Source of the DNA: Anaerolineaceae bacterium UBA5211
Lineage (GTDB): Bacteria; Chloroflexota; Anaerolineae; Anaerolineales; Anaerolineaceae
Assembly (NCBI GenBank): GCA_002412595.1
Contig: DHVJ01000030.1
Coordinates: forward strand, 1-64,000
DNA length: 64,000 nucleotides
Direction: 5' to 3'
Position 1 is the stretch's first letter; every line of letters starts with the position of its first letter. A program made the position numbers and the translations under genes. The notes beneath the pieces were generated by a model. That model saw only the letters and a list, made by a program, of their open reading frames with translations. It searched no databases and had not been told where the DNA came from. Positions 42,231 through 50,618 of the stretch are shown in pieces.

Positions 42231-43544
42231 TCAATGCGTCGCGCAGGCGATGCAGGGGTCAAAAGCGCGCACGACACGCCCAACCGCCTGTTCCAATTCC
42301 AGGTCCACCTGGTCGTCATGGATGTAGCGTTCGGCAGCCACACGCAGCGCGCGTTCAATGGCCAGCATGTTGTGCACAGTGGGGATGATAAATTCACCAA
42401 AGGCGATATTGCCCTTCTCAATGACATAGTGATGGATCAACGGGCCGCGCGGGGCTTCCACCAGACCCCAGCCCTCGCCGTCGCGGGGCGTATAGTGCAG
42501 GTCTATCTCCTGATGGGAGAAATCCACTTCCAGCAGCTGGCTGGCCAGCTCTATGGCATACACCAATTCAATGCCGCGGCACAGGTCAAATAGCAGAATA
42601 GGGTGAGCGGGATGGCCAAATTCGCGGCGCAGACGGCGCATATAAGCATCTGCGCGGCGGATGCCCATACTGCGGGTCATGTTGGCACGCGCCAATGAGT
42701 TAGCGCGGATCACGCCGCCTTGGTAGCTGGTGCGTCCCGCGTAAGAATAATCCGTTTCTTCAAAGGTCAGTTCCTTGCGGAAAGCGTTCGCGGTAAATTC
42801 CCGGCAGCATTCACCCGCTGGTGTCATCACCCGAATAATGGAAGAGTTGTAGCGTGGATTATCACGCTCCGTGGAGGAAATGTAATAGGCCGGTTGGTCA
42901 TCCCCCCAGGTGCCAATTCGGTCCTTCATACGCAGGGAGATTTCCCAGTAGTAATCCACCAATTCACAGGCTAATGGCAGCGCGGCTTTCAGGCGCTGGC
43001 GGAACGCATCCGCTTTCTCCTGATCGATGCTGCTGCTCACACCGCCCACCACAGCTTTGACCGGGTGGATAAATTGCCCACCGGCCAACGAAATCAGGTC
43101 CGTACCCAGCTGCCGCACCATTAAGGCACGCTTGGCGATATTGAATTGGGAAGTCTGGTCGGCTTCTTCATCAGTAATATGAAAAATGCTTTCCACGCCC
43201 AAACGGTCCGGCATAGTGAACACAAACAAGGAAGTGGCTTGATTTTGGATAAGCTGGCCCAAAAGCAGCAACTCGCGGATCTGGTTAGCCAATGGCGGCG
43301 GCTGTACGCCGTAGGCATCTTCCAGGGCTTTCACAGACGCGACATGGTGCGCAGTGGAACATACACCACAAATACGGGGTACGATGACCGGCATCTGTTC
43401 GGCCGGGGCACCCTGCACCATCAGGTTAAACCCGCGTTTTTCCATGGCCTGGAAGCGTGTCGAAATGACTTCGCCCTCGTGGACTTCAATTTCCACGCGG
43501 GCATGGCCTTCAATACGAGATAGCGGGAAAGTCAGTGTTGTCAT
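42231..43544 (-). CDS. NiFe hydrogenase large subunit (group-3-like)
   Basis: A 437-residue catalytic subunit. Two nickel-binding motifs are intact: RICGVCSTAHH near residue 56 and DPCIACATH at the extreme C-terminus. The protein ends exactly at that histidine, so no C-terminal peptide is left for a maturation endopeptidase. The pattern is nearest to cytoplasmic MvhA/FrhA-type (group 3) enzymes. The frame is open to 43706, but the ATG at 43544 overlaps the small-subunit stop (ATGA) and gives the normal N-terminus MTTLTFPLSRIEGHARV. No diaphorase, HdrA, MvhD or Hyp genes follow. Direction (uptake, evolution or sensing) is not evident. Confidence 0.88.
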   Translation of the reverse strand: MTTLTFPLSRIEGHARVEIEVHEGEVISTRFQAMEKRGFNLMVQGAPAEQMPVIVPRICGVCSTAHHVASVKALEDAYGVQPPPLANQIRELLLLGQLIQNQATSLFVFTMPDRLGVESIFHITDEEADQTSQFNIAKRALMVRQLGTDLISLAGGQFIHPVKAVVGGVSSSIDQEKADAFRQRLKAALPLACELVDYYWEISLRMKDRIGTWGDDQPAYYISSTERDNPRYNSSIIRVMTPAGECCREFTANAFRKELTFEETDYSYAGRTSYQGGVIRANSLARANMTRSMGIRRADAYMRRLRREFGHPAHPILLFDLCRGIELVYAIELASQLLEVDFSHQEIDLHYTPRDGEGWGLVEAPRGPLIHHYVIEKGNIAFGEFIIPTVHNMLAIERALRVAAERYIHDDQVDLELEQAVGRVVRAFDPCIACATH

Positions 43545-44407
43545 CAGAGCACCTTTTCTTTGGGACGCGGGGCCTGTCCGGTACCGGCGTAATCCGAAAA
43601 CTGGAACAGAAACAGCGATAGTTGCGGCGACAGCAGTGCTTCGTGAATTTCTTCCGCCGGGATATCCGTCATGGCAGCAAATATGCGCTGGATGCTCTCC
43701 AGCCATACCTGTGAATCCTTCTCAATTAATATATCAGACGGGCCGCGGCAACCCACACAGGGATGGCCGGGACGTGTGCACAGCGCTCGGCAGCCGCCGC
43801 GTGTGGAAGAGCCCACGCACAGATAACCCTGGTTGATCAAACAAATATCCGGGTCCACTTCACCGCCGCGTGAACCGGTCAGGTGGGCCGGTTTCATGTC
43901 TTTGAGCTTCTTGCGGCCGCATTCCTGGCAAACGGTTTTGGATGCCACAAAATCTTCCGGCCCGAGCAGGGCGCCCATGAATAACTCCGGTGTGGGGGGG
44001 CAGCCCGGCAGGTAAAGGTCCACATCCACAAAAGTGTCCACTGGCTGGCTTTTCGGCAGCAGGCGCGGCAGGTCATGCCGCTCGGTCTGCGACAAAAACA
44101 AACGCCGCACTTCATCACGATTGCCCAAATTGGCTACACCGCCGGAAATGGCGCAAGTGCCCACAGCCACGATTTTTTTTGTGCGTTTGACTGCCTGGCG
44201 CAGGTTGTGCAGATCTTCATCCGAGCGAACGCCGCCGGAAATCAACAACACTTCCACTTCCGGGACATCATAGGCGGATGTCACCAACGGCATAAATGCC
44301 AGGTCGAATTGATCGATCCATTCATTGGCATTCAGCAAAGATACCTCACAACCCGCACAACCGGAGAGCTGCAGAACGGCAAAACGGGGTGGTTTTTTGA
44401 GGGTCAA
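43544..44407 (-). CDS. NiFe hydrogenase small subunit (group-3-like)
   Basis: A 287-residue small subunit with the proximal-cluster cysteines SGCAGCEVSLL (17 and 20), GTCAISGG and LPGCPPTPE. A Cys-rich C-terminal part (CQECGRKK, LCVGSS, CRALCTRPGHPCVGCRG) is suited to two further [4Fe-4S] clusters, as in MvhG/FrhG-like proteins. There is no Tat signal, so it is cytoplasmic. An ATG lies at 44449, but a TTG at 44407 follows GGAG with good spacing and gives a family-like N-terminus, so it is preferred. The stop overlaps the large-subunit start, showing translational coupling. Confidence 0.87.
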   Translation of the reverse strand: MTLKKPPRFAVLQLSGCAGCEVSLLNANEWIDQFDLAFMPLVTSAYDVPEVEVLLISGGVRSDEDLHNLRQAVKRTKKIVAVGTCAISGGVANLGNRDEVRRLFLSQTERHDLPRLLPKSQPVDTFVDVDLYLPGCPPTPELFMGALLGPEDFVASKTVCQECGRKKLKDMKPAHLTGSRGGEVDPDICLINQGYLCVGSSTRGGCRALCTRPGHPCVGCRGPSDILIEKDSQVWLESIQRIFAAMTDIPAEEIHEALLSPQLSLFLFQFSDYAGTGQAPRPKEKVL

Positions 44408-44502
44408 TTTATTTCTCCATTTATTTTGCTGGTCTTTTCTAGTATACACCGGGCAATCGATTTTTTCGGATTTATTTTACCTTTTTTATGCAGTTCCATT
44501 AT

Positions 44503-44518
44503 TGGCATGTTCTTTGCA
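44503..44518 (+). promoter_or_regulatory. Sigma-54-type promoter
   Basis: TGGCATG-TTCT-TTGCA matches the -24/-12 consensus (TGGCAYR-N4-TTGCW) with GG and GC 10 bp apart. It lies about 50 bp before the ATG of the glycosidase-like gene. No rpoN gene or enhancer-binding activator is in the window. Confidence 0.55.
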
Positions 44519-44567
44519 ACATACTGATTGAGCTTCGGGCATTTAACCAGTGGCTCAAGGAGTTGTT

Positions 44568-46163
44568 ATGCGCAAATTTTTGTTCAAAACCCTGTGCCTG
44601 CTGCTGGCTGCAGTGGCACTGTTCGCCTGGTTCCGCTCGGATGCCAGCGTTCTGGCCGCATCTTCGGCCCTGGGTGTGGACGATTCAAGCGGCTGGCTAA
44701 CCAGCAACAGTCAGGACAGTAAAGCTTTTGATATTCTGGAAAGTATCAATGTAAACATGCTGCGGGTTGATATGCCCTGGAATGAAATTGAGCTGTCACA
44801 GGGAGCTTATATCTGGTCTTACCAAACCGATGAAGGCTATAAAGATTACGACCAGCTTTTTGCCCGCCTGGAAAAACGCGGCATCCAACCGGTGGTCGTG
44901 CTGTCCGGCGGTCCCGCCTACCTCAGCCATCTCTACCCGCAACAACCCGTGTCCAGCGAAAGTCTGCTGGAAAACTGGAAAAACTATGTGCGGGCGGCCG
45001 TGCAGCAGTACGGTGACCAGGTTGATTATTGGCAGATCGGGGAAGCGCTCAACGACACCAGCGCCTGGGGACACTTAATGTTCCCGGCCGCCACTACTGA
45101 CCCGCAAGCCAACCCGAATATTGAGCTGTACGCAGAAATGCTGAAAAGTGCCTACACCATTATCAAATCCAACGGTGCCGGGGATATGATCATTTTAGGT
45201 GATCTGGTACTGGGCGGCGACTGCAGCAACCACCCGCTTTTTTATCTTCAAAACCTAGACGAACAGGAAGCCTGGTATGCCTTTGATATCATAAATATCA
45301 GCTTGCCTGCTTTAAGCGCCGCACCTGAAAACGCCGCGATCGATTCCTGCGGGTTCTCCCCTATCCAAAGCAGCGGCAGCAGCCTGGCTGACCCAATCAA
45401 AGCCATTTCTGATTTCATAGAAGAAACCGGTGAAAAAGCCATTTGGGTACAGGACCTGGCATACGACAGCAGTTTTCTGACGGCCAAAGCCGCCGAACGC
45501 GTCACGCTGCCGGAAGTGGTCGAATCGGATTATATGACGCGTGCCAGCGGCATATTATTGGCAACCAGCGGCGCCGACAAAGTTTTTTGGAATTACGCGC
45601 CTGAAACCGGGCAACCAGCTGTAATCGCGCTGCAAAGTTACGCAAACCTTTCCAAAACCCTAAGCGCCAATGGCAACAGCGCCCAATTAATCAATTCTCA
45701 AGAATTCACCAGCCTGCGCTTTCGCAATAATGGGCGCATCTCCATTTTGGCCTGGCGTAACCAGGGCGGCGATGAAGCCCAGGCATTGGTTATCCCGGAA
45801 GTCGCAGGATATAAACTGTTTGGATTTTCCACTGATGCAGAAAGCTTAAAAACCAGCAAAGGCATCAAAATGGATGTGGATGCCGGCGGGAGCACGGCTT
45901 TGATGCTCAGTGAACGGCCAGTCCTGATCAGCGGGAGGCCGGTGGATATGAAAGAATCCCTGAGCATGATGCTGAACGACAGTGCGGCCCAGGCCAGCCA
46001 GGGCATGCAAGCAAAATTGTCAGGCTGGGCACAATTGCAAAAAGCCAAAGCAGCCGATCAACTGGGAAACTGGGTAGCTGAGCAGCAAGCCAGCCTGATT
46101 GATATTCTGCGCTCCAGCTTCCAGCAGTGGCTGCGTCAAAGCCTCGGTTTAGCGAAGCAGTAA
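44568..46163 (+). CDS. Secreted glycosidase-like TIM-barrel protein
   Basis: A protein of about 531 residues. The ATG at 44568 follows AAGGAG; the frame is open further upstream from a GTG at 44550. It starts with a signal peptide/anchor (MRKFLFKTLC then LLLAAVALFAWF). The barrel from about residue 35 to 370 opens NVNMLRVDMPWNEIELSQGAY and carries YWQIGEALND with Glu159, in the place of the acid/base Glu of GH39/GH5-like glycosidases. The fold call is fair, but activity is uncertain because the second catalytic Glu was not identified. A C-terminal part with low complexity helices (TEWVAEQQASLIDIL-like) follows. It precedes a WD40 lipoprotein by 21 bp and both are probably exported. Confidence 0.65.
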   Translation: MRKFLFKTLCLLLAAVALFAWFRSDASVLAASSALGVDDSSGWLTSNSQDSKAFDILESINVNMLRVDMPWNEIELSQGAYIWSYQTDEGYKDYDQLFARLEKRGIQPVVVLSGGPAYLSHLYPQQPVSSESLLENWKNYVRAAVQQYGDQVDYWQIGEALNDTSAWGHLMFPAATTDPQANPNIELYAEMLKSAYTIIKSNGAGDMIILGDLVLGGDCSNHPLFYLQNLDEQEAWYAFDIINISLPALSAAPENAAIDSCGFSPIQSSGSSLADPIKAISDFIEETGEKAIWVQDLAYDSSFLTAKAAERVTLPEVVESDYMTRASGILLATSGADKVFWNYAPETGQPAVIALQSYANLSKTLSANGNSAQLINSQEFTSLRFRNNGRISILAWRNQGGDEAQALVIPEVAGYKLFGFSTDAESLKTSKGIKMDVDAGGSTALMLSERPVLISGRPVDMKESLSMMLNDSAAQASQGMQAKLSGWAQLQKAKAADQLGNWVAEQQASLIDILRSSFQQWLRQSLGLAKQ

Positions 46164-46184
46164 AATAAAGGAGAGGTGATAATT

Positions 46185-47225
46185 ATGCAAAAGAATAGCA
46201 TTCGCTTTTATCTGGTCGTCGGTTTGACTGTGTTAGCACTGGCCGCCTGCCAAACCCCGACTACTGCTCCAATAGCAACCGAAGCACCCGGTCCAAGCGC
46301 TCAACCAGCTGTGATCACCGCGCAAAATGCGGCTGATTTGCAGGCTGCCTACCAAACCTCCGAAATCAACATGATCAGCGACCTGGTCTGGTCCACCGAC
46401 GGCAGCATCCTGGTTGCGTTATCCAGCAGCGGCGCTGCGCGTTACAACGGCAGCGACCTGGAAATAATCGACACATTTACTTTCGATTTCCCCGCCGCGA
46501 TTTACGCGGCCTCACCGGACGGGAAAACCCTGGCATTTTCGGAGGACAGTTACAACATCTTCCTGGCAGACGCCAGCCAAACTCGCGACGCGCTTACGAT
46601 CTACTCGCCTGAAATGGTCGGCATGGCTGACTTTTCCACAGACGGCAGCAGCCTGTTGACCACCTCCATGGACACCATCATGGTGACATTGTGGGATGTC
46701 AACACCGGCGAGGTCCAGGCCAGCCTGGACAGCTTTGAAACCGCAGCGCCTGTTTACAGTGCACACTTCGGCGCCGACGGCCAGCACATCATCTGGATCG
46801 CGCGTGCGACCGTCCAGCTTACCGATATCGCCACCCAGTTAATGGGGCCGGTCATGAGCCATGAAGATTTCGTGGTCAGTACCGCGCTGGCGCCTAATGG
46901 CAGCCTGTTGGCTACGGCCGCGGCAGGCACGATAGATGGCGAATTTTTGCCTGCCGTTTTCCTGTGGAACGCGGATACGAGCAATCTGGAAACGACACTG
47001 ACCAATCCGGACGCTTTCAACGTGGTGACTTTCTCACCCGATAGCAGCTTGCTGGCCGCCGCATCCGGCAGCACACTGCTCTTTTGGGATTCAACTTCCT
47101 TTGAGCAAATAGCCTCAATTGACACGGGCAGCGACAATATTGCCGAGTTAGCCTTCTCCCCGGACGGAGCCAGCCTGGCCAGCGCCGACCTGAGCGGCAA
47201 TATATCGCTTTGGCAAGTGCCATAA
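46185..47225 (+). CDS. WD40-repeat lipoprotein
   Basis: A 346-residue exported lipoprotein. The ATG at 46185 follows GGAGAGG and gives MQKNSIRFYL, a hydrophobic core and lipobox ALAACQT (Cys22). The mature part is a seven-bladed-type beta propeller with repeats such as LVWSTDGSILVALS, FSTDGSSLLTTSMD, TLWDVNTGEV and ELAFSPDGASLASADLSGNISLW. It probably scaffolds surface complexes with the preceding glycosidase-like protein. It is followed by a strong terminator. Confidence 0.85.
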   Translation: MQKNSIRFYLVVGLTVLALAACQTPTTAPIATEAPGPSAQPAVITAQNAADLQAAYQTSEINMISDLVWSTDGSILVALSSSGAARYNGSDLEIIDTFTFDFPAAIYAASPDGKTLAFSEDSYNIFLADASQTRDALTIYSPEMVGMADFSTDGSSLLTTSMDTIMVTLWDVNTGEVQASLDSFETAAPVYSAHFGADGQHIIWIARATVQLTDIATQLMGPVMSHEDFVVSTALAPNGSLLATAAAGTIDGEFLPAVFLWNADTSNLETTLTNPDAFNVVTFSPDSSLLAAASGSTLLFWDSTSFEQIASIDTGSDNIAELAFSPDGASLASADLSGNISLWQVP

Positions 47226-47247
47226 GCTCGGTTGTTTTTACAAGATA

Positions 47248-47275
47248 AGAGCACGGGCATGCCCGTGCTCTTTTG
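47248..47275 (+). terminator. Terminator of WD40 gene
   Basis: Perfect 26-bp palindrome AAGAGCACGGGC...GCCCGTGCTCTT (47248-47273) followed by TT. It can also serve the convergent mntP gene. Confidence 0.88.
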
Positions 47276-47300
47276 ATTTCCGTTATAGGTACATGGTAAA

Positions 47301-47873
47301 TTAAGCCATTAAATGTGTTACTACAATGCGCAGGCCAATAAGAATCAATATCAACCCGCCCATCACTTCCACTCGTTTACCGAAGCGCTTACTGAGCCGG
47401 TTTCCACTCATTAAGCCCACGATGGACAGAATTAATGAGACGATACCGATAATAAGACTTGCTGAATAAACATCGATCTTTAAAAATGCCATTGAAAGAC
47501 CAACACCCAATGCGTCGATTGAGGTCGCAATTGAAAGCATGATCAGTGTCATGCCCCGCGATGGGTCATCACAATTTTCCAATGGTAAACCATTGGATTG
47601 GGACAAGCCTTCCTTTACCATATGCCCGCCAATCCAACCCAATAGTGCCAAAGCAATCCAATGATCGTAATTAGCAATCAAGTCCACGATCGTACTGCCC
47701 AGCAGCCAACCCAATAAAGCCATGCCGCCTTGGAATAAGCCAAAGTGAGATGACACTCTAAAAATAGAACGGGGAGTTTGGGGCGCAGGGGATGAACCAA
47801 TGCAAAGCGAAACAGTGAAGCAATCCATCGCCAGCCCAACAGCAAGGATCCATATTGTTAGCGAATCTGTCAT
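47301..47873 (-). CDS. mntP: MntP-type manganese efflux pump
   Basis: A 190-residue six-helix membrane protein of the MntP (DUF204) family. Both halves carry the conserved acidic motif: LAVGLAMDCFTVSLCIG (Asp17) in helix 1 and IATSIDALGVGLSMAF (Asp118 region) in helix 4, which bind manganese. No yybP-ykoY riboswitch signature was seen in the short upstream region. It probably exports Mn(II) to avoid toxicity. Confidence 0.9.
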   Translation of the reverse strand: MTDSLTIWILAVGLAMDCFTVSLCIGSSPAPQTPRSIFRVSSHFGLFQGGMALLGWLLGSTIVDLIANYDHWIALALLGWIGGHMVKEGLSQSNGLPLENCDDPSRGMTLIMLSIATSIDALGVGLSMAFLKIDVYSASLIIGIVSLILSIVGLMSGNRLSKRFGKRVEVMGGLILILIGLRIVVTHLMA

Positions 47874-48053
47874 GAATATCTTCCAATCAATAAGGGATGG
47901 TTTGTGCGGCTATAAACCGTAAAATTTTACCATCACCTCGAGGAAACTATCCAGGAGTTGGCGTATCCAACTATAAATTTCAAATATTTAATATCACTTT
48001 TTTTTGTATATATAATATCAATTAGAGTGAAATTTTTATTGGAGAAAATAATT

Positions 48054-49241
48054 ATGGCCGAGCATCCTGTTGCGCTTGTCGATATTTGCAGAGCTCTTGT
48101 TAATCAAGAGCTTGTTTACTATTATCAGCCAATCATATCTTTAATCACGGGGAAAATCTGCGCCGCAGAAGCGTTAATCCGCTGGAAAAAGGAAGATGAA
48201 AGTATCCTCCTGCCCGGTGAGTTTATTCCGCTCGCCGAAGAGAAAGGATTAATCAACGACATCACCAGGGAAATGCTTCCTGTTTTAATGAAAGATATCC
48301 GTACTTTTATTCCGCAGTTGGAGCCCGATTTTTATGTTTCCGTAAACCTATCGGAAAAAGACATAACCGATGATTCCCTCTCGACCATCTTTGAAAGAGA
48401 ATTTTCACAAAACGGAATTTCCTCATCAAGAGTATGTGCTGAAATTACAGAAAAAGTTTTCATGCCCTTAAATGAAAAAGGTGCTGCCAATATATTTAAG
48501 CTTTCAGACCAGGGCATAAAAATAGCCTTGGATGATTTTTCCGCCGGTCATTCCACGCTTGAAAATCTAACTAATCTCCCTATTTCTGTTTTGAAATTAG
48601 CCATGAAAATCACGCAGCTGGCACCATCCACACGAAACGATTTTCGTTTGCTACGCCATCTCGTTAGTTTAGCGCATCAATTGAACCTGGACACCATAGC
48701 TGAAGGTGTTGAGACTAAAGAAGAATTTAATCTACTCACATCAACCGGATGTACAGCCACCCAGGGTTTTTATTTCAGCCACCCGCTGCCATTAGAGGAT
48801 TTTCAAAAATTATTAACAAATCAACCTTCATGGTCGGAATATCCATTTGGGTTGGAATATCTGGCACAAATCGACCATATCGATTTTCGTAGAGATATTA
48901 TTCGTGAAGCGTTGACAATTCATACCAATCCGGATCCCAACGCGCGAAAACGTGCATTAAAACGACTTCCGGATTTAGATCCGGATTCCTGCTTAATGGG
49001 TAAATGGTTTAACAATATCAACTGGCAGTGGCACGAAAAAGCTGATTTAGAAGAATTGAATAAATTGCATCAAATATTTCACGATAAATCCAGACTTTTA
49101 ATGAGTGCCGCCTCGAAAAATCAAACTCGTACCGAAATTAACAAATTGATCGATGAGTTGACTGAAATATCGCTTCAATTAATGGATAACCTGCAAAATA
49201 TCTCGATCATAGGTATTCAAAACCATTACGAAGAAGATTAA
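48054..49241 (+). CDS. EAL phosphodiesterase with C-terminal CZB zinc-binding domain
   Basis: A 395-residue cytoplasmic protein. The EAL domain keeps the catalytic set: EAL (39-41), Asn98 (NLS), Glu130 (EITEK), Asp160-Asp161 (DDFSAGHS), Lys181, Glu217 (EGVE) and Gln237 (TQGFYF). Thus c-di-GMP hydrolysis to pGpG is likely. Residues about 270-385 look like a CZB domain: His275, Cys313 (CLMGKW), His339 and His343, with Cys to His spacing close to that of E. coli DgcZ. CZB domains bind zinc and regulate diguanylate cyclases or chemoreceptors; attachment to EAL suggests zinc control of c-di-GMP breakdown. ATG 48054 follows GGAG; the frame is open upstream without a better start. Confidence 0.8.
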   Translation: MAEHPVALVDICRALVNQELVYYYQPIISLITGKICAAEALIRWKKEDESILLPGEFIPLAEEKGLINDITREMLPVLMKDIRTFIPQLEPDFYVSVNLSEKDITDDSLSTIFEREFSQNGISSSRVCAEITEKVFMPLNEKGAANIFKLSDQGIKIALDDFSAGHSTLENLTNLPISVLKLAMKITQLAPSTRNDFRLLRHLVSLAHQLNLDTIAEGVETKEEFNLLTSTGCTATQGFYFSHPLPLEDFQKLLTNQPSWSEYPFGLEYLAQIDHIDFRRDIIREALTIHTNPDPNARKRALKRLPDLDPDSCLMGKWFNNINWQWHEKADLEELNKLHQIFHDKSRLLMSAASKNQTRTEINKLIDELTEISLQLMDNLQNISIIGIQNHYEED

Positions 49242-49251
49242 TCGCAAAGCT

Positions 49252-49701
49252 TTAATTATAAGGAAACACACCCAGAATTTTTTCCAAATCATCCAGCACC
49301 TGCTGATAATAATATTTTCGCTCCTGCCGCGCTTCCCGGTCAGGAAGTTGTTCCTGGTGAAAAGCAAAGACAGTGTTCTCCCCGGAAGGGATCACACGTA
49401 CCTGGATAAGCGTTGGCTGGGTATAATTCACCGGCTGAAAACGCATCCTCAGATGAGAATTAGGTTTCAGAACTGTGATTTTCACATCAGTTCCGTCTTC
49501 TAAATGAAAGCGGGCGCCACGCTGAAACTGCACATCAGGAAGCACACCCAGCCATAAATTCACCATTTCGCTTGATAAAAGGAACTCCCAAGCTTTTGCC
49601 GGATTGATCGGCAATGTCTTGCGAACACCTACCTGCCAACCTGAATTTTCTGTTAATCCTACAGTTTCGGCTGTCATAGAAATAAGTTCTTTATAAAACA
49701 A
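49252..49701 (-). CDS. SRPBCC/AHSA1-family protein
   Basis: A 149-residue protein with the START/Bet v1-like fold of AHSA1 proteins: INPAKAWEFLLSSEMVNLWLG opens the fold, and NTVFAFHQEQLPDREARQERKYYYQQVLDDLEKIL forms the C-terminal helix. It would bind a hydrophobic ligand or a partner protein. It follows the LuxR-type gene directly. The longest frame uses a TTG at 49701 with a GGATG upstream; an ATG at 49677 also gives a plausible start. The pairing of ArsR/LuxR regulators with AHSA1 proteins is common, but the role is unknown. Confidence 0.8.
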   Translation of the reverse strand: MFYKELISMTAETVGLTENSGWQVGVRKTLPINPAKAWEFLLSSEMVNLWLGVLPDVQFQRGARFHLEDGTDVKITVLKPNSHLRMRFQPVNYTQPTLIQVRVIPSGENTVFAFHQEQLPDREARQERKYYYQQVLDDLEKILGVFPYN

Positions 49702-50166
49702 TCATCCTTTCATCAAAATATCTTGAAAGCGTGTTTCGCTATCTACCAAATGCCAGGGACGATCCGGGATCCAGTGGTTGAAATCCCAATCGGTCAGCTG
49801 ATTGCGCAATTCCTGACGCGAATTCAAGCCAAATTTTCTCAAAATGTGACGCACATGCGTTTTAATTGTTTCCGGCGAAAGCACCAGGTAAGCCGCAATC
49901 TGGCGTCCGGTCAGACCGGTACATACCAGGGCCGTCACTTCTTTCTCCCGCTGCGAAAGTGTTTCCCAGGCATGCTGGGTGTTAGACTGACGGCGGCGGT
50001 CGCACAAAGCCTGGTTGAGCAGATCCAGGATCACCTGTTCTTCTTTACGAGCCTGATCCTGCGCTAACTCCTGGACTTCCCTGAGTACTTGTTGGTAAGA
50101 AGAAAACGTATTTTCCGCCGAATCAAGCTGGTCAACCGCTTCGCATAACTGCTGCCAGAGTGTCAT
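49702..50166 (-). CDS. LuxR-type HTH regulator
   Basis: A 154-residue regulator with an N-terminal helical region (coiled-coil-like, residues 10-55) and a C-terminal LuxR/FixJ helix-turn-helix: LSQREKEVTALVCTGLTGRQIAAYLVLSPETIKTHVRHILRKFG (about 72-115). There is no receiver domain, PAS or autoinducer domain, so the input is unknown. It is directly upstream of the AHSA1-like gene and probably regulates it, forming a two-gene unit. Confidence 0.82.
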   Translation of the reverse strand: MTLWQQLCEAVDQLDSAENTFSSYQQVLREVQELAQDQARKEEQVILDLLNQALCDRRRQSNTQHAWETLSQREKEVTALVCTGLTGRQIAAYLVLSPETIKTHVRHILRKFGLNSRQELRNQLTDWDFNHWIPDRPWHLVDSETRFQDILMKG

Positions 50167-50310
50167 AAATTCATTATATAGAACATTATTTCTATTGTCA
50201 AGAATTTAGAACCTTAAATTAAAAGAACCGGTCAAATGATACTTTCCGGTTCTTGGTCTTCTATCATCATTCTCCGCCGGATTATCCGGCAGTACAGGAC
50301 GCCAGATGCC

Positions 50311-50583
50311 TTATTCGCAATTCTCCACTCGTTCAATATCCGGGAAGAACTGCCGGACGGTGCCCTCTACCCAACCCTTCAGAGTGGACGGCTGCAGCGG
50401 GCACTCCTCACAGGCACCGCCCATGCGAACGCGCACCACCTTGCCATCGAAGGAACAAAATTCCACCCGCCCGCCGTGATACTGGGCAATGTAGGCATCC
50501 AATTGTTCAACCAATCCACGCATGCTTTCTTCAGGGGTATGTCCGTGTGTATGCTTGAAATTTCCTAAATCCATTGTATCCAT
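50311..50583 (-). CDS. NifU C-terminal-domain protein
   Basis: A 90-residue protein matching the NifU-like scaffold domain: YHGGRVEFCSFDGKVVRVRMGGACEECPLQPSTLKG with the Fe-S ligating pair Cys58 and Cys61. Such proteins carry transient Fe-S clusters and deliver them to apo-proteins. An N-terminal HTHGHT stretch adds histidines. The gene is alone; other isc/suf genes are not in the window. Function as an Fe-S carrier is inferred from the family. Confidence 0.85.
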   Translation of the reverse strand: MDTMDLGNFKHTHGHTPEESMRGLVEQLDAYIAQYHGGRVEFCSFDGKVVRVRMGGACEECPLQPSTLKGWVEGTVRQFFPDIERVENCE

Positions 50584-50618
50584 CTATTATCTCATTTTTC
50601 TTTATTGTATATCAGAAA

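Noticed and set aside
47874..48053. yybP-ykoY manganese riboswitch upstream of mntP
   Set aside because: The upstream region is too short and lacks the conserved paired loops of that riboswitch.
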